Counted from the stretch's first letter, positions 20,246 through 31,627 are shown. The stretch is DNA of 64,000 nt from Oxalicibacterium solurbis (GCF_014635845.1 NZ_BMDP01000003.1:62001-126000); one strand, 5' to 3'. Program-made: numbers and translations. Notes: a model not told the origin generated them from the letters alone.

Positions 20246-20677
20246 TTACGCAACCGAACCGCCGGCTGCTTCGATCGCTGCTTTCGCGCCTTTAGTCGCG
20301 ATCAAGCCCTTGAGCGTCACTTTCTTGCTGATTTCACCCGACAGAATGACGCGCACAACGCGAGCCAGTTCGCCGACGATGCCAGCTTGCTTCAGCGCCA
20401 GAATATCGACTTCCTCGACAGGCAAAGCCTGCAGATCGGACAGACGAACTTCCGCCTTGTACGGCGTCGCCAGCGATTTGAAACCGCGCTTAGGCAGACG
20501 ACGTTGCAGCGGCATCTGACCGCCTTCGAAACCAACCTTGTGGAAACCGCCCGAACGCGATTTCTGACCTTTGTGACCGCGACCGGCTGTCTTGCCCAGG
20601 CCGGAGCCGATACCGCGACCGACGCGACGCTTGGCGTGCTTGGCGCCGTCTGCAGGTTGAATGGTGTTCAATTCCAT
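20246..20677 (-). CDS. rplO: 50S ribosomal protein L15
   Basis: Late-assembling large-subunit protein. The 143 residues start [18 protein letters not shown] and contain the Gly/Arg-rich extension ([24 protein letters not shown]) that threads into 23S rRNA. It sits between rpmD and secY. Confidence 0.98.
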   Translation of the reverse strand: MELNTIQPADGAKHAKRRVGRGIGSGLGKTAGRGHKGQKSRSGGFHKVGFEGGQMPLQRRLPKRGFKSLATPYKAEVRLSDLQALPVEEVDILALKQAGIVGELARVVRVILSGEISKKVTLKGLIATKGAKAAIEAAGGSVA

Positions 20678-20702
20678 GATTTTCTCCGTACGTAAGCCAG
20701 GC

Positions 20703-20882
20703 TTACGACACCACTTTCACGAGATACGCTACTTTGTTGATCATGCCGCGCACTGCCGGCGTGTCCTGCAATTCGGAAACCGAATTGACGCGACGCAGGC
20801 CCAGGCCACGAACCGTCGCACGATGCGACTCACGCGTGCCGATCAGACCCTTGACCAGTTTGACTTTGATCGTATTTGCCAT
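20703..20882 (-). CDS. rpmD: 50S ribosomal protein L30
   Basis: Small large-subunit protein of 59 residues. The start [16 protein letters not shown] is chosen because a longer in-frame extension would run back into rpsE. The L30 signature ([31 protein letters not shown]) is complete. It lies between rpsE and rplO. Confidence 0.97.
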   Translation of the reverse strand: MANTIKVKLVKGLIGTRESHRATVRGLGLRRVNSVSELQDTPAVRGMINKVAYLVKVVS

Positions 20883-20892
20883 TGCGTTCACC

Positions 20893-21411
20893 TTAGCCCA
20901 GGATTTCTTCAACGGACTTGCCACGCTTCGCGGCAACTTCCGAAGGAGTGCTCATCTTGGACAGACCGTCCAGTGTTGCACGCACCATGTTGTACGGATT
21001 GGTCGAACCGGTCGACTTGGCAACCACGTTCGTCACGCCCATCACTTCGAAGATCGCGCGCATCGGGCCGCCGGCGATAACACCAGTACCGTCCTTGGCC
21101 GGCAGCATCAACACCGACGATGCGCCGTGCTTGCCGTTCACCGTGTGTTGCAGCGTACCGTTCTTCAAGGTGACCTTGATCATCTTCCGACGTGCTTCTT
21201 CCATTGCCTTCTGCACGGCCACCGGGACTTCCTTCGACTTGCCCTTGCCCATGCCGATGCGGCCGTCGCCGTCGCCAACCACTGCCAGTGCGGCAAAGCC
21301 CATGATGCGACCACCCTTGACCACTTTGGTCACACGGTTAACCGCGATCATTTTTTCGCGCATGCCATCATCCGGCTTTTCGCTTTGCATTTTCGATTGC
21401 ATTTTTGCCAT
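20893..21411 (-). CDS. rpsE: 30S ribosomal protein S5
   Basis: Small-subunit protein involved in decoding accuracy and mRNA unwinding. The 172 residues have the double-stranded RNA-binding N-domain ([21 protein letters not shown]) and the C-domain ([16 protein letters not shown]). The N-terminal stretch [17 protein letters not shown] offers several starts; the first is used. Confidence 0.97.
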   Translation of the reverse strand: MAKMQSKMQSEKPDDGMREKMIAVNRVTKVVKGGRIMGFAALAVVGDGDGRIGMGKGKSKEVPVAVQKAMEEARRKMIKVTLKNGTLQHTVNGKHGASSVLMLPAKDGTGVIAGGPMRAIFEVMGVTNVVAKSTGSTNPYNMVRATLDGLSKMSTPSEVAAKRGKSVEEILG

Positions 21412-21423
21412 GACGATTCTTCC

Positions 21424-21786
21424 TTAGAACTTCAGACCGGCTTCGCGCGCAGCTTCAGCAACTGCCTTGATACGGCCGTGATAACGGAAACCGGAGCGAT
21501 CGAACGCAACTTCGGAGATTCCTGCTTTCAATGCTTTCTCTGCAACACGCTTGCCGATCAGTGCGGCGGCAGCAGCGTTGCCACCTTTGCCGGACTGGCC
21601 TGCCAGCTGCTGGCGAACCTCTGCTTCCAGCGTGGAAGCCGAAGCCAGCACCTTTGCATCCGGGCTGATGATCGTGGCATAGATGTGCAGGTTGGTACGA
21701 TGCACAGCCAGGCGATTGACCTTCAGCTCGGCAATCTTGGCGCGGGTTTGGCGGCCGCGGCGCAGACGGGATTGTTTCTTGTCCAT
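21424..21786 (-). CDS. rplR: 50S ribosomal protein L18
   Basis: Binds 5S rRNA and helps attach it to the large subunit. The 120-residue protein begins [20 protein letters not shown] 21786 is preferred over the adjacent ATG 21789 because the upstream AAGGG is then 6 nt away. The C-terminal segment ends [13 protein letters not shown] as expected. Confidence 0.97.
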   Translation of the reverse strand: MDKKQSRLRRGRQTRAKIAELKVNRLAVHRTNLHIYATIISPDAKVLASASTLEAEVRQQLAGQSGKGGNAAAAALIGKRVAEKALKAGISEVAFDRSGFRYHGRIKAVAEAAREAGLKF

Positions 21787-21795
21787 CATCAACCC

Positions 21796-22329
21796 TTACT
21801 TCTTCTTGGTTTCTTTGAGCACAACCACTTCATCCGCATAGCGAACGCCCTTGCCCTTGTAAGGCTCCGGAGCGCGGTAAGCGCGGACTTCAGCAGCCAC
21901 CTGGCCAACACGCTGGCGATCGATACCTTTGATCAGGATCTCGGTCTGCGACGGCGTTTCCACTTTGATACCTTGCGGCATCTGATGAACAACCGGGTGC
22001 GAGAAGCCCAGCGACAGGTTCAGCTTGTCGCCTTGCGCCGCAGCACGGAAGCCCACACCAACCAGCGTCAGCTTCTTCTCGAAGCCCTTGGTGACGCCAT
22101 TGACCATGTTGTTGACCAGCGCACGAATCGTGCCGGACATCGCATTGGCTTCGCGGCTGTCATCTGCCGGCGCCACATTCAGCGTGCCATTGTTGTTTTC
22201 GATTTGCACCAGACCATTCAGCGCCTGGCTCAGGGAGCCCAGCGGGCCCTTGACCGTAATCTGCGTTGCAGAGATGGACGCTTCCGCGCCACTCGGCAGT
22301 GCAATCGGCATTTTACCTACACGAGACAT
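21796..22329 (-). CDS. rplF: 50S ribosomal protein L6
   Basis: Large-subunit protein near the factor-binding site. The 177 residues start [12 protein letters not shown] and contain two repeats of the L6 fold. The C-terminal signature [14 protein letters not shown] is followed by a basic tail. Upstream in-frame codons belong to the end of rpsH, so they are excluded. Confidence 0.97.
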   Translation of the reverse strand: MSRVGKMPIALPSGAEASISATQITVKGPLGSLSQALNGLVQIENNNGTLNVAPADDSREANAMSGTIRALVNNMVNGVTKGFEKKLTLVGVGFRAAAQGDKLNLSLGFSHPVVHQMPQGIKVETPSQTEILIKGIDRQRVGQVAAEVRAYRAPEPYKGKGVRYADEVVVLKETKKK

Positions 22330-22339
22330 CTTGCACTCC

Positions 22340-22735
22340 TTAAGCGACGTAGCAAATGACTTCGCCACCGACACCGGTTGCGCGCGCCTTGCGATCGGTC
22401 ATGACGCCTTTCGGGGTCGACACGATGGCCACACCCAAACCGTTCATGACGCTCGGAATCTCATCCTTGCCTTTGTAGATGCGCAGACCCGGACGGGACA
22501 CGCGCTCCAGGCGCTCGATGACTGGACGACCGGCATAGTATTTCAGGCCGATTTTCAACTCAGCCTTGCCGCCAGCTTCCGTCACTGCATAATCTTCAAT
22601 GTAGCCTTCGTCGCGCAGCACATTGGCAATGGCAATCTTGACTTTCGACGACGGCATCGCCACCGAAGTTTTTTGCACGCCTTGCGCATTGCGGATACGG
22701 GTCAGCATATCGGCGATAGGATCGCTCATACTCAT
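22340..22735 (-). CDS. rpsH: 30S ribosomal protein S8
   Basis: Primary 16S rRNA-binding protein and, in E. coli, repressor of the spc operon. The 131 residues begin [18 protein letters not shown], and the C-terminus contains the RNA-binding [20 protein letters not shown]. It lies between rpsN and rplF. Confidence 0.98.
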   Translation of the reverse strand: MSMSDPIADMLTRIRNAQGVQKTSVAMPSSKVKIAIANVLRDEGYIEDYAVTEAGGKAELKIGLKYYAGRPVIERLERVSRPGLRIYKGKDEIPSVMNGLGVAIVSTPKGVMTDRKARATGVGGEVICYVA

Positions 22736-22749
22736 TGCTTATTCTCCTA

Positions 22750-23055
22750 TTACCAGCTTGCTTTAGTCATACCCGGAATCTCACCACGCATGGCGATTTC
22801 ACGGAGCTTGATACGGCCCAAACCGAACTTGCGGAAAGTGCCACGAGGACGACCAGTCAAATTGCAGCGATTACGTTGACGTGTCGGATTGGCATTACGC
22901 GGCAGAGCCTGCAATTTCAGGCGCGCTTCGTAACGCTCTTCTTCCGATTTCGATTGGTCATCGATGATTGCCTTCAACTCGGCGCGCTTGCCGGCATATT
23001 TCTTTACCAGTGCTGCACGCTTTTGTTCACGGTTAATCAGTGCCAGTTTTGCCAT
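22750..23055 (-). CDS. rpsN: 30S ribosomal protein S14, long zinc-free type
   Basis: Small-subunit head protein. The 101-residue length and the lack of a CxxC pair mark it as the zinc-independent form; one Cys remains in [10 protein letters not shown]. The end [11 protein letters not shown] is typical. It lies between rplE and rpsH. Confidence 0.97.
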   Translation of the reverse strand: MAKLALINREQKRAALVKKYAGKRAELKAIIDDQSKSEEERYEARLKLQALPRNANPTRQRNRCNLTGRPRGTFRKFGLGRIKLREIAMRGEIPGMTKASW

Positions 23056-23062
23056 GGCGACC

Positions 23063-23602
23063 TCAGTTTCTGAACGGGAATTTAAATGCGGCGAGAAGCG
23101 CTTTCGCTTCGTCGTCGGTCTTCGCAGTCGTCGTGATGCTGATGTTCATACCACGCAACGCGTCAATCTTGTCGTACTCGATCTCGGGGAAAATGATCTG
23201 CTCTTTCACACCGATGTTGTAGTTGCCACGACCGTCGAATGCACGACCGGACACACCACGGAAGTCACGAACGCGCGGCAGCGCAACCGTGATCAGGCGA
23301 TCCAAGAATTCGTACATCTGAGCGCCGCGCAGCGTGACCATGCAACCGATCGGATAACCTTCGCGAATCTTGAAACCCGCGATAGCCTTACGCGCCTTGG
23401 TCACGACCGGCTTCTGACCAGCAATCTTGGTCAGATCACCGACAGCATGCTCAATCACTTTCTTGTCCGCAACGGCTTCCGACAGACCCATGTTCAGGGT
23501 GACCTTCAGGATGCGCGGCACTTCCATCACCGATTTATAGGCGAATTTGGAAGTCAAGTCGGCAACGACTTTTTCTTTATAGAATTGTTGGAGACGGGCC
23601 AT
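23063..23602 (-). CDS. rplE: 50S ribosomal protein L5
   Basis: 5S rRNA-binding protein that contacts P-site tRNA and the 30S head. The 179 residues begin [13 protein letters not shown]. They contain the L5 motifs [15 protein letters not shown] and [12 protein letters not shown]. It is placed 6 bp after rplX. Confidence 0.98.
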   Translation of the reverse strand: MARLQQFYKEKVVADLTSKFAYKSVMEVPRILKVTLNMGLSEAVADKKVIEHAVGDLTKIAGQKPVVTKARKAIAGFKIREGYPIGCMVTLRGAQMYEFLDRLITVALPRVRDFRGVSGRAFDGRGNYNIGVKEQIIFPEIEYDKIDALRGMNISITTTAKTDDEAKALLAAFKFPFRN

Positions 23603-23608
23603 GATCTA

Positions 23609-23923
23609 TCAAACCTTCACAACTTCGCCGTTCGACTTGTAGACGCGGATTTTCTTGCCATCCACATCCTTGAAGCCAGCACGATCTGCCTTGCCGGTTG
23701 CCGCGTTGAACAACGCAACATTCGACACATGAATTGGCATCAACTTATCGACGATGCCACCGGTTGCACCCGTCATCGGGTTCGGCTTGGTCGCTTTCTT
23801 GGCGACATTAACGCCTTCAACGACCACGTACTCGGCGTCCACGCGACGTTGCACAACGCCACGCTTACCCTTGTCCTTACCGGTCAAAACGATGACTTCG
23901 TCGTTTTTACGAATCTTATCCAT
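23609..23923 (-). CDS. rplX: 50S ribosomal protein L24
   Basis: Assembly initiator of the large subunit near the tunnel exit. The 104-residue KOW-domain protein begins [23 protein letters not shown] 23923 is supported by AGGAG 5 nt upstream; the codon before it is GTG. It is followed closely by rplE. Confidence 0.97.
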   Translation of the reverse strand: MDKIRKNDEVIVLTGKDKGKRGVVQRRVDAEYVVVEGVNVAKKATKPNPMTGATGGIVDKLMPIHVSNVALFNAATGKADRAGFKDVDGKKIRVYKSNGEVVKV

Positions 23924-23932
23924 CACGACTCC

Positions 23933-24301
23933 TTACAGCACTTCAGGCGCCAACGACACGATCTTCATGAAGCGCTCGGTGCGCAGCTCACGAGTGACCG
24001 GGCCAAAAATACGCGTGCCAATCGGCTCCAGTTTTGCATTCAGCAGAACTGCCGCATTGCCGTCGAACTTAACCAGGGAACCGTCCTGGCGACGCACGCC
24101 CTTGGCCGTACGCACAACAACCGCGTTGTAAATTTCGCCCTTTTTCACGCGACCACGCGGCGCAGCGACCTTGACCGTGACCTTGATCACATCACCGATG
24201 CTTGCATAGCGACGCTTGGAGCCGCCCAGCACCTTGATGCACAGGACTTCACGAGCGCCCGTGTTGTCGGCTACTTCGAGCCGGCTTTCAGTTTGAATCA
24301 T
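23933..24301 (-). CDS. rplN: 50S ribosomal protein L14
   Basis: Intersubunit-bridge protein of 122 residues beginning [18 protein letters not shown] and containing the L14 signature ([22 protein letters not shown]). It is the first gene of the classical spc unit. Here it is preceded by a 212-bp spacer, the longest gap between the ribosomal protein genes in this run. Confidence 0.98.
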   Translation of the reverse strand: MIQTESRLEVADNTGAREVLCIKVLGGSKRRYASIGDVIKVTVKVAAPRGRVKKGEIYNAVVVRTAKGVRRQDGSLVKFDGNAAVLLNAKLEPIGTRIFGPVTRELRTERFMKIVSLAPEVL

Positions 24302-24513
24302 AGTGTTTTCTTTCCCAACTTAATCCGTCAGCACACAACGCGCTTGCGGTCAGTCTTGGTCCCGGCAGTTCACCAGGAGCGAACTGATGGGGTGGACGAT
24401 TGCTAATAACTTCGACTTACTACTACTGCTTGGCACTATCTACTGCCGTTCCCGCAATTCCAGGAACGAAGCCCGCCATTATCACACCGAAATGGCGGGC
24501 CTGCAACAACTAA
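24302..24513 (-). promoter_or_regulatory. rpsQ-rplN spacer at the S10/spc boundary, with hairpins
   Basis: This 212-bp stretch has no open reading frame of its own. It corresponds to the boundary between the S10 and spc operons of E. coli. A 10-bp stem GCCCGCCATT/AATGGCGGGC (24471-24500) follows rpsQ by 13 nt but lacks a strong T tract. A second inverted repeat CAGTTC/GAACTG lies around 24366-24386. I see no consensus promoter. The region may hold a partial terminator and the S8-responsive or promoter functions of spc. Confidence 0.45.
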
Positions 24514-24786
24514 TTAGACAATCTGTGCCGTTTGCACGACACGGGTCACGCTCCAGGCCTTGGTCTTCGAAATCGGACGACCTTCCTGGATTTCCACGGT
24601 GTCACCAGCCTTGGCTTGATTACCTTCGTTATGCGCATGGTATTTCTTCGAGCGCATGATGATCTTGCCGTACAGCGGATGCTTGACACGGTGCTCAATC
24701 AGCACGGTCACGGTCTTGTCCATCTTGTCCGATACAACCTTGCCAACCAGCGTGCGGCGGAGCGCTTGCTTTACCTGATCGTTCAT
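24514..24786 (-). CDS. rpsQ: 30S ribosomal protein S17
   Basis: OB-fold protein of the small subunit, 90 residues, with the signature [19 protein letters not shown]. Its ATG overlaps the rpmC stop as TAATG, so translation is coupled. It is the last gene of the S10-type block. Confidence 0.97.
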   Translation of the reverse strand: MNDQVKQALRRTLVGKVVSDKMDKTVTVLIEHRVKHPLYGKIIMRSKKYHAHNEGNQAKAGDTVEIQEGRPISKTKAWSVTRVVQTAQIV

Positions 24787-24983
24787 TATTTAGCGTCCTT
24801 CTGGTTCATGACCGTTTTGACACGAGCGATGTCGCGACGCACTTTTTTCAGTTGCGACGTGTTGCTCAACTGCTGCGTAGCCAACTGCATACGCAAGCCG
24901 AATTGTGCCTTCAACAGATCATTCAGTTCTTTGGTCAAGGCTGCTTGGTCCTTGCCCTGGAGTTCAGATGCTTTCATGGTCAC
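24786..24983 (-). CDS. rpmC: 50S ribosomal protein L29
   Basis: Helical-hairpin protein at the tunnel exit, 65 residues, beginning [16 protein letters not shown] with the L29 motif ([11 protein letters not shown]). It lies between rplP and rpsQ and overlaps rpsQ by one base. Confidence 0.97.
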   Translation of the reverse strand: MTMKASELQGKDQAALTKELNDLLKAQFGLRMQLATQQLSNTSQLKKVRRDIARVKTVMNQKDAK

Positions 24984-24989
24984 TCCCGA

Positions 24990-25409
24990 TTATTGGCCGA
25001 CTTGACGGACAACGAAGGTCGTCGCCAGCGGCAGCTTGGCAGCAGCCAGGCGGAATGCCTCGCGTGCCAGCGCCTCGTCGACACCGTCCATCTCGTACAA
25101 CATTTTGCCCGGCTGGATTTCAGCCACGTAGTATTCCGGATTACCCTTACCGTTACCCATACGGACTTCGGCCGGCTTGTTCGAAATCGGCTTGTCCGGG
25201 AAGATACGGATCCAGATACGGCCGCCACGTTTGATGTGACGAGTCATCGCACGACGCGCCGCTTCGATCTGGCGAGCGGTGATACGACCACGGCCGACTG
25301 CCTTCAGACCGAATTCGCCGAACGACACAGCCGTGCCGCGCGAGTGCGAAATACCGGTATTACGGCCTTTTTGCTCTTTACGATATTTTCTGCGTGCTGG
25401 TTGCAGCAT
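24990..25409 (-). CDS. rplP: 50S ribosomal protein L16
   Basis: Large-subunit protein that organises the A site. The 139 residues begin [17 protein letters not shown] and contain [16 protein letters not shown] and the AYEMD-type motif (MLYEMDGV). It overlaps neither neighbour but is within 10 bp of both. Confidence 0.98.
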   Translation of the reverse strand: MLQPARRKYRKEQKGRNTGISHSRGTAVSFGEFGLKAVGRGRITARQIEAARRAMTRHIKRGGRIWIRIFPDKPISNKPAEVRMGNGKGNPEYYVAEIQPGKMLYEMDGVDEALAREAFRLAAAKLPLATTFVVRQVGQ

Positions 25410-25411
25410 GA

Positions 25412-26194
25412 TTATTCTCCTGCTTTCTCGGCCGGGGCATCTTCAGACTTCTTAGCGCGCACGCGCTTAGCTGCCGGACGGCTGCCTGGTTTTCCATCGT
25501 CACGGCGTGGCGCACGACGCTTCTTGTCGTCGTCAGCCGGCGTATCGATAACCGGTGCTTCGCCACTTGCGAGGCGATCGCCCTTGTAAACCCAGACCTT
25601 GATGCCGATGATGCCGTAGGTCGTTTCTGCTTCACCAAAACCGTAGTCGATATCAGCGCGCAGCGTGTGCAGAGGCACACGGCCTTCGCGATACCATTCG
25701 GTACGTGCAATCTCGATGCCGTTCAGACGACCGGACGACATGATCTTGATGCCTTGCGCGCCCAGACGCATGGCGTTCTGCATCGCACGCTTCATCGCAC
25801 GGCGGAACATGATGCGCTTTTCGAGCTGTTGAGCGATCGAATCGGCGATCAGTTGTGCATCGACTTCCGGCTTGCGGATTTCTTCGATGTTGACGTGCAC
25901 AGGCACGCCCATCATCTTGGTCAACGCCGACTTCAGCACTTCGATGTCTTCGCCCTTCTTGCCGATAACGACGCCAGGACGCGAACTGAAAATTGTGATG
26001 CGCGCATTCTTGGCCGGACGCTCGATGACGACGCGACCAACCGAAGCGTTCTTCAGTTTCTTTTTCAGATAGGCACGAACCTGCAGATCTTCGTTGAGCA
26101 TCGAAGCGAAGTTGCCATTACCGGCATACCAGCGCGACGCCCAGTTACGCGAAACCGCGAGGCGGAAACCGGTTGGATGTATCTTCTGTCCCAT
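25412..26194 (-). CDS. rpsC: 30S ribosomal protein S3, with extended C-terminus
   Basis: Small-subunit protein with mRNA helicase activity at the entry site. It has a KH domain ([19 protein letters not shown]) and an S3 C-domain ([30 protein letters not shown]). At 260 residues it is longer than the 233-aa E. coli protein, owing to a charged tail rich in Lys, Arg, Asp and Ala after about residue 215. Such tails are common in betaproteobacteria. Confidence 0.97.
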   Translation of the reverse strand: MGQKIHPTGFRLAVSRNWASRWYAGNGNFASMLNEDLQVRAYLKKKLKNASVGRVVIERPAKNARITIFSSRPGVVIGKKGEDIEVLKSALTKMMGVPVHVNIEEIRKPEVDAQLIADSIAQQLEKRIMFRRAMKRAMQNAMRLGAQGIKIMSSGRLNGIEIARTEWYREGRVPLHTLRADIDYGFGEAETTYGIIGIKVWVYKGDRLASGEAPVIDTPADDDKKRRAPRRDDGKPGSRPAAKRVRAKKSEDAPAEKAGE

Positions 26195-26203
26195 CGCGAC
26201 TCC

Positions 26204-26533
26204 TTAATTACCGACAGTCACGTAGATGTGACAGGATTGTTTCGAGATACGATCACCGCGGCCTTTTGCACGAGCAGTAAAGCGCTTCAGGATCGGGCCC
26301 TTTTCGACGTAGATCGTTTTCACGAACAGTTCGTCGATATCAGCACCATCGTTGTGCTCGGCATTCGCAATAGCGGATTCCAGCACCTTCTTGATGATCG
26401 CAGCACCTTTTTTCGGGCTGAACTGCAGGATGTTCAGTGCAGCATCAACTTTCTTGCCACGGATCTGGTCAGCAACCAGGCGACCTTTCTGATCCGACAG
26501 GCGTACGCCTTTGAGGATAGCTTTGGTTTCCAT
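26204..26533 (-). CDS. rplV: 50S ribosomal protein L22
   Basis: Lines the exit tunnel; its hairpin is the site of some macrolide-resistance mutations. The 109 residues include [17 protein letters not shown]-type N-terminus ([12 protein letters not shown]) and the hairpin [15 protein letters not shown]. Its ATG overlaps the rpsS stop by one base. Confidence 0.97.
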   Translation of the reverse strand: METKAILKGVRLSDQKGRLVADQIRGKKVDAALNILQFSPKKGAAIIKKVLESAIANAEHNDGADIDELFVKTIYVEKGPILKRFTARAKGRGDRISKQSCHIYVTVGN

Positions 26534-26808
26534 TATTTCTTCGCCTTCTTGTCAGCAGCGTGGCCCTTGAAGGTACGGGTCAGCGCGAATTCGCCGAGCT
26601 TGTGACCAACCATGTTCTCGGAGACATACACCGGCACGTGCTGCTTGCCGTTGTGCACCGCGATCGTCAGGCCGATGAAATCCGGCATGATCGTCGAACG
26701 ACGGGACCAGGTCTTGATCGGCTTCTTGTCTTTGTTCGCTTGCGCGGTTTCGACTTTTTTCACCAGGTGGGCGTCGCAGAACGGCCCTTTTTTCAATGAA
26801 CGTGTCAT
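26533..26808 (-). CDS. rpsS: 30S ribosomal protein S19
   Basis: Small-subunit head protein, 91 residues, beginning [15 protein letters not shown] with the S19 signature ([21 protein letters not shown]). One-base overlap with rplV indicates coupled translation. Confidence 0.98.
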   Translation of the reverse strand: MTRSLKKGPFCDAHLVKKVETAQANKDKKPIKTWSRRSTIMPDFIGLTIAVHNGKQHVPVYVSENMVGHKLGEFALTRTFKGHAADKKAKK

Positions 26809-26817
26809 GACTTATCC

Positions 26818-27645
26818 TTATTTCTTGCCGCGGCGCGAGACGATCATGGAAGTCGTGCGCTTGTTGCTGCGCGTCTTCTTGCCCTTGGTCTGCTGGCCCC
26901 ATGGCGACACCGGATGGCGGCCTGCGGCGGTCTTGCCCTCACCACCACCGTGCGGGTGGTCGATCGGGTTCATGACAACACCACGAACGGTCGGGCGGAT
27001 ACCGCGCCAACGCATTGCACCAGCCTTACCGATCTTGCGCAGGCTGTGTTCGGCATTGCCAACTTCACCGATGGTTGCACGGCATTCGACGTGAATGCGG
27101 CGAACTTCACCGGAACGCAGGCGAACCTGCGCGTACGTACCTTCACGCGCCATCAGCACAACACCGGCACCAGCCGTACGGGCGATTTGCGCACCCTTGC
27201 CAGGCAGCATTTCGATGCAGTGAATCGTGGTACCGACCGGAATATTACGGATCGGCAGGCAGTTACCAGCCTTGATCGGCGCTTCCGAACCGCTCATCAA
27301 CTGATCGCCAGCAGCAACACCCTTCGGCGCGATGATGTAGCGACGCTCGCCGTCTGCATACAGGATCAGCGCGATGTTGGCCGTACGGTTCGGATCGTAT
27401 TCGATACGCTCCACTTTCGCCGGGATACCATCTTTGTTGCGCTTGAAATCGATGACACGATAGTGCTGACGATGACCACCACCGATGTGACGCGTGGTGA
27501 TGTGACCGTTGTTGTTACGGCCAGCGGATTTCGATTGCGCCTCCACCAGACCGGCAAACGGACGGCCTTTATACAGGTCGCTGTTGACGACCTTGACCAT
27601 GCCGCGACGGCCAGGCGAGGTCGGCTTGACTTTAACGAGTGCCAT
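26818..27645 (-). CDS. rplB: 50S ribosomal protein L2
   Basis: Primary 23S rRNA-binding protein needed for peptidyl transfer and subunit joining. The 275 residues begin [16 protein letters not shown] and contain the conserved [17 protein letters not shown] near the peptidyl transferase centre. Its ATG overlaps the rplW stop by one base. Confidence 0.98.
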   Translation of the reverse strand: MALVKVKPTSPGRRGMVKVVNSDLYKGRPFAGLVEAQSKSAGRNNNGHITTRHIGGGHRQHYRVIDFKRNKDGIPAKVERIEYDPNRTANIALILYADGERRYIIAPKGVAAGDQLMSGSEAPIKAGNCLPIRNIPVGTTIHCIEMLPGKGAQIARTAGAGVVLMAREGTYAQVRLRSGEVRRIHVECRATIGEVGNAEHSLRKIGKAGAMRWRGIRPTVRGVVMNPIDHPHGGGEGKTAAGRHPVSPWGQQTKGKKTRSNKRTTSMIVSRRGKK

Positions 27646-27962
27646 TATTTAGCCTCCTCGGTGAAGTTGATTTCCTGACCAGGCTGCAAGGACACGAACG
27701 CGCGCTTGGTATGGTTACGACGACCAGTGAAACGGCCCGAACGCTTTTGCTTACCGATGCGGTTGGCGACCTGAACCGATTCCACCTGGACCTTGAACAG
27801 CATTTCAACCGCTGCCTTGATTTCAGGCTTGGTTGCGTCCGGAGCGACCAGGAAAACAACTTGTTCGTTTTTCTCGGCAACAAAAGTTGCCTTCTCGGAA
27901 ATGACCGGCGCGAGCAGCACCTTCATCAGGCGCTCATCGCTGAATTTCTGTACGGCGCTCAT
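27645..27962 (-). CDS. rplW: 50S ribosomal protein L23
   Basis: Tunnel-exit protein that docks trigger factor and SRP. The 105 residues contain [15 protein letters not shown] and the [21 protein letters not shown]-type segment ([14 protein letters not shown]). It overlaps rplD by four bases (ATGA) and rplB by one, so translation is tightly coupled. Confidence 0.97.
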   Translation of the reverse strand: MSAVQKFSDERLMKVLLAPVISEKATFVAEKNEQVVFLVAPDATKPEIKAAVEMLFKVQVESVQVANRIGKQKRSGRFTGRRNHTKRAFVSLQPGQEINFTEEAK

Positions 27963-28579
27963 GCCAGCATCTCCTCAATCTTGGCCAGAGCCGGCTTCGT
28001 GATCAGCACTTTCTTGTAGAACACGAGCGAAACCGGATCGGCGTGGCGCGGCTCGCAAACCAGCACGTTCGGCAGGTTGCGGGCGGCCAACAACAGGTTT
28101 TCATCGAGGTTGTCGGTAATGACCAGAACCGAATCCAGACCCATGCCTTTCAGCTTCTGGGCCAGCAATTTAGTTTTCGGCGCATCGACAGACAGACTCT
28201 CGATCACGGACAGACGACCTTCGCGAGCCAGCTGAGACAGAATCGAGCAGACACCTGCGCGATACATCTTCTTGTTGACTTTGTGCGAGAAGTTTTCATC
28301 TGGCGAATTCGGGAAGATGCGACCGCCGCCACGCCACAGAGGCGAGGACGACATACCGGCACGAGCACGGCCCGTACCTTTTTGACGCCAAGGCTTCTTG
28401 GTCGTGTGCGCGACTTCTTCACGATCCTTCTGCTTGCGATTGCCGCTACGCGCATTCGCCTGGTAAGCGACGACGATCTGGTGGATCAGCGCTTCGTTGT
28501 AGTCGCGACCGAAAATCGTATCCGGCGCAGCAACGTTCGATGCAGCTTGACCTTGATCATTCAGGAGCTTGAGTTCCAT
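27959..28579 (-). CDS. rplD: 50S ribosomal protein L4
   Basis: Tunnel protein and, in E. coli, autogenous repressor of the S10 operon acting on the mRNA leader. The 206 residues include the tunnel loop ([20 protein letters not shown], then [19 protein letters not shown]). It is located between rplC and rplW. Confidence 0.97.
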   Translation of the reverse strand: MELKLLNDQGQAASNVAAPDTIFGRDYNEALIHQIVVAYQANARSGNRKQKDREEVAHTTKKPWRQKGTGRARAGMSSSPLWRGGGRIFPNSPDENFSHKVNKKMYRAGVCSILSQLAREGRLSVIESLSVDAPKTKLLAQKLKGMGLDSVLVITDNLDENLLLAARNLPNVLVCEPRHADPVSLVFYKKVLITKPALAKIEEMLA

Positions 28580-28582
28580 GGA

Positions 28583-29245
28583 TTAAGCCCCTTTCTTTGC
28601 TTTGACTTTGACAGCCGGGGACACGACCACTTGGCCGTTCTTTGCACCCGGAACTGCACCCCTGACCAGCAACAACTGGCGCTCAGCATCAATGCGAGCG
28701 ATTTCCAGATTTTGCGTGGTGCGGGTAACGTCACCCATGTGACCCGTCATGCGCTTGCCCGGGAAAACGCGACCCGGATCCTGCGCCATACCGATGGAGC
28801 CAGGAACATTGTGGGAACGCGAGTTACCGTGGGTAGCGCGACCGGAGCCGAAGTTGTAACGCTTGATGGTACCGGCATAGCCTTTACCAATCGTCACACC
28901 CTGGACGTCGACCTTTTGGCCAACTTCGAACAGGCTGACGGACAGCGCGTCACCAACCTTCAGGGCGGCGGCAGCTTCAGCAGCGATACGGAATTCTTTG
29001 AGCATTGTGCCGGCTTCGACGCCAGCCTTGGCGAAGTGACCGGCAGCAGCCTTGTTGACACGGGAAGCACGGCGGGCGCCGAATGCAACCTGGACAGCCG
29101 AATAGCCATCGGTGTCAGGCGTTTTGATTTGCGTCACGCGATTGTTCGACACGTCGAGCACGGTCACAGGGATCGAATCCCCGTCATCCGTGAAGATGCG
29201 CATCATCCCAACCTTGCGACCCAAGAGGCCTTGGTTTTGGTTCAT
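28583..29245 (-). CDS. rplC: 50S ribosomal protein L3
   Basis: Early assembly protein of the large subunit. The 220 residues begin [18 protein letters not shown] and contain the glutamine-methylation region ([28 protein letters not shown]). GGAG lies 5 nt before the ATG. It has its own upstream promoter (29344-29372) and a hairpin next to the ribosome binding site, so it can be expressed separately from rpsJ. Confidence 0.98.
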   Translation of the reverse strand: MNQNQGLLGRKVGMMRIFTDDGDSIPVTVLDVSNNRVTQIKTPDTDGYSAVQVAFGARRASRVNKAAAGHFAKAGVEAGTMLKEFRIAAEAAAALKVGDALSVSLFEVGQKVDVQGVTIGKGYAGTIKRYNFGSGRATHGNSRSHNVPGSIGMAQDPGRVFPGKRMTGHMGDVTRTTQNLEIARIDAERQLLLVRGAVPGAKNGQVVVSPAVKVKAKKGA

Positions 29246-29257
29246 TTTTTCTCCATT

Positions 29258-29277
29258 CCCGCCTACGATTGGGCGGG
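29258..29277 (-). promoter_or_regulatory. Hairpin just upstream of the rplC ribosome binding site
   Basis: CCCGCC (29258-29263) pairs with GGCGGG (29272-29277). On the mRNA the stem ends 3 nt before the GGAG of rplC. Its position suggests control of rplC translation, possibly by L4, but nothing in the sequence proves this. Confidence 0.45.
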
Positions 29278-29343
29278 GCTGATGTATTTAAAACTACAAA
29301 CAACCAAAGGACTCCAAAAAAGGAATCCTCGGCGAAGCCGGCC

Positions 29344-29372
29344 ATTATAACCGTCGATCGGGACTTCTACAA
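29344..29372 (-). promoter_or_regulatory. Internal promoter upstream of rplC
   Basis: On the minus strand a perfect TATAAT (complement of 29344-29349) lies 17 nt after TTGTAG (complement of 29367-29372). It falls in the 198-bp rpsJ-rplC spacer and would produce an mRNA leader of about 90 nt before rplC. Confidence 0.65.
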
Positions 29373-29443
29373 TACCCAAATCAAAGAGTGCCGCTTTCAG
29401 TCCCGATTGCTGCGAAAAAACAACTCCGCGTATTTCAAACCGG

Positions 29444-29776
29444 TTATTGCAGTTTGATTTCCACGTCTACGCCAGCCGGCAAATCCAGTTTCATCAAGGC
29501 GTCGACCGTTTTGTCGGTCGGATCCACGATGTCCATCAGGCGAACGTGCGTACGGATTTCGAACTGGTCACGCGAGGTCTTGTTGACGTGCGGCGAACGC
29601 AGAACGTCGAAACGCTGAATACGGGTCGGCAGAGGAACCGGGCCCTTGACGACAGCGCCGGTACGCTTGGCGGTATCGACGATTTCCAGTGCGGATTGAT
29701 CGATCAGACGATAGTCGAATGCCTTCAGGCGGATACGGATCTTCTGGTTCGGAGCAGACTTCGATGCTGTTGACAT
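29444..29776 (-). CDS. rpsJ: 30S ribosomal protein S10 (NusE)
   Basis: Small-subunit protein that also acts as NusE with NusB in antitermination. The 110 residues contain [19 protein letters not shown] and [17 protein letters not shown]. The N-terminus [10 protein letters not shown] is about seven residues longer than the E. coli protein. The start is supported by AAGGA 6 nt upstream. It lies 80 bp after tuf and 198 bp before rplC. Confidence 0.97.
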   Translation of the reverse strand: MSTASKSAPNQKIRIRLKAFDYRLIDQSALEIVDTAKRTGAVVKGPVPLPTRIQRFDVLRSPHVNKTSRDQFEIRTHVRLMDIVDPTDKTVDALMKLDLPAGVDVEIKLQ

Positions 29777-29856
29777 GATTTTTCCTTAAAGAGCGAGCCG
29801 CGGGCCGAAACCCGCAGCATGAACGACGGCAACGTTGGTTACCATCAACTTGTTAC

Positions 29857-31047
<1,191 letters not shown>

Positions 31048-31161
31048 CTTGAACTCCTAACAATTTTGATGAGAATGTTCAGGCACACGCCCGACCGACT
31101 GCTTGTTTAAAACTGAAACCGCAACCGCGAAAACAACGAAACGCCTTGCAACGAAATGCTT

Positions 31162-31236
<75 letters not shown>

Positions 31237-31279
31237 TTACCTGCCGCCCGCGCCAACTGTGCGCGTCCGACTTGAAAAC

Positions 31280-31353
31280 TGGAGCGGGTGAAGGGAATCG
31301 AACCCTCGTCTTAAGCTTGGAAGGCTTCAGCTCTACCATTGAGCTACACCCGC
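31280..31353 (-). tRNA. tRNA-Gly (anticodon TCC), CCA encoded
   Basis: The cloverleaf on the minus strand has acceptor stem GCGGGTG/CACCCGC, anticodon loop centred on TCC (CTTCCAA), T-loop TTCGATT and a genomic TCCA end. It is the middle gene of the tRNA trio before tuf. Confidence 0.95.
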
Positions 31354-31412
31354 GAGGGCTACCTGCTTCGCCAAACAAACCTGCTGCTTCAATTCTTTTC
31401 CCGCGTACATCT

Positions 31413-31498
31413 TGGTGGAGGGGGCTGGATTCGAACCAGCGTACTCGTAAGAGGGCAGATTTACAGTCTGCTGCCTTTAACCACTCGGCCACCCCTCC
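31413..31498 (-). tRNA. tRNA-Tyr (anticodon GTA), CCA encoded
   Basis: This 86-nt class II tRNA has acceptor stem GGAGGGG/CCCCTCC, anticodon loop centred on GTA (ACTGTAAAT), a long variable arm and a genomic ACCA end. It is the first gene after the near-consensus promoter. Confidence 0.95.
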
Positions 31499-31512
31499 GC
31501 GGGGAACCCCAA

Positions 31513-31541
31513 ACTATATGTGAGTGATCGCCCTTTGTCAA
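31513..31541 (-). promoter_or_regulatory. Near-consensus sigma-70 promoter of the tRNA-tuf-ribosomal protein superoperon
   Basis: On the minus strand a perfect TTGACA (complement of 31536-31541) and TATAGT (complement of 31513-31518) are spaced by exactly 17 nt. The start site would fall a few bases before tRNA-Tyr. Such strength fits stable-RNA transcription. Confidence 0.85.
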
Positions 31542-31627
31542 CAAAAGAAAGGGTTTGGCAGACTTATTTTTGCAGCATGAAAATGAAGATGCGGCAGCGG
31601 ATGTTCCCGCCGACTGGCGGAAACCGG

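Noticed and set aside
20734-22359. 541-codon plus-strand open frame opposite rpmD-rpsE-rplR-rplF
   Set aside because: It lies entirely antisense to unmistakable ribosomal protein genes and has a composition expected of their reverse complement. No ribosome binding site or family motif is seen.
29800-29815. Hairpin GCGGG/CCCGC between tuf and rpsJ as a terminator
   Set aside because: Only five base pairs and no T tract on the minus strand; too weak to call a terminator.
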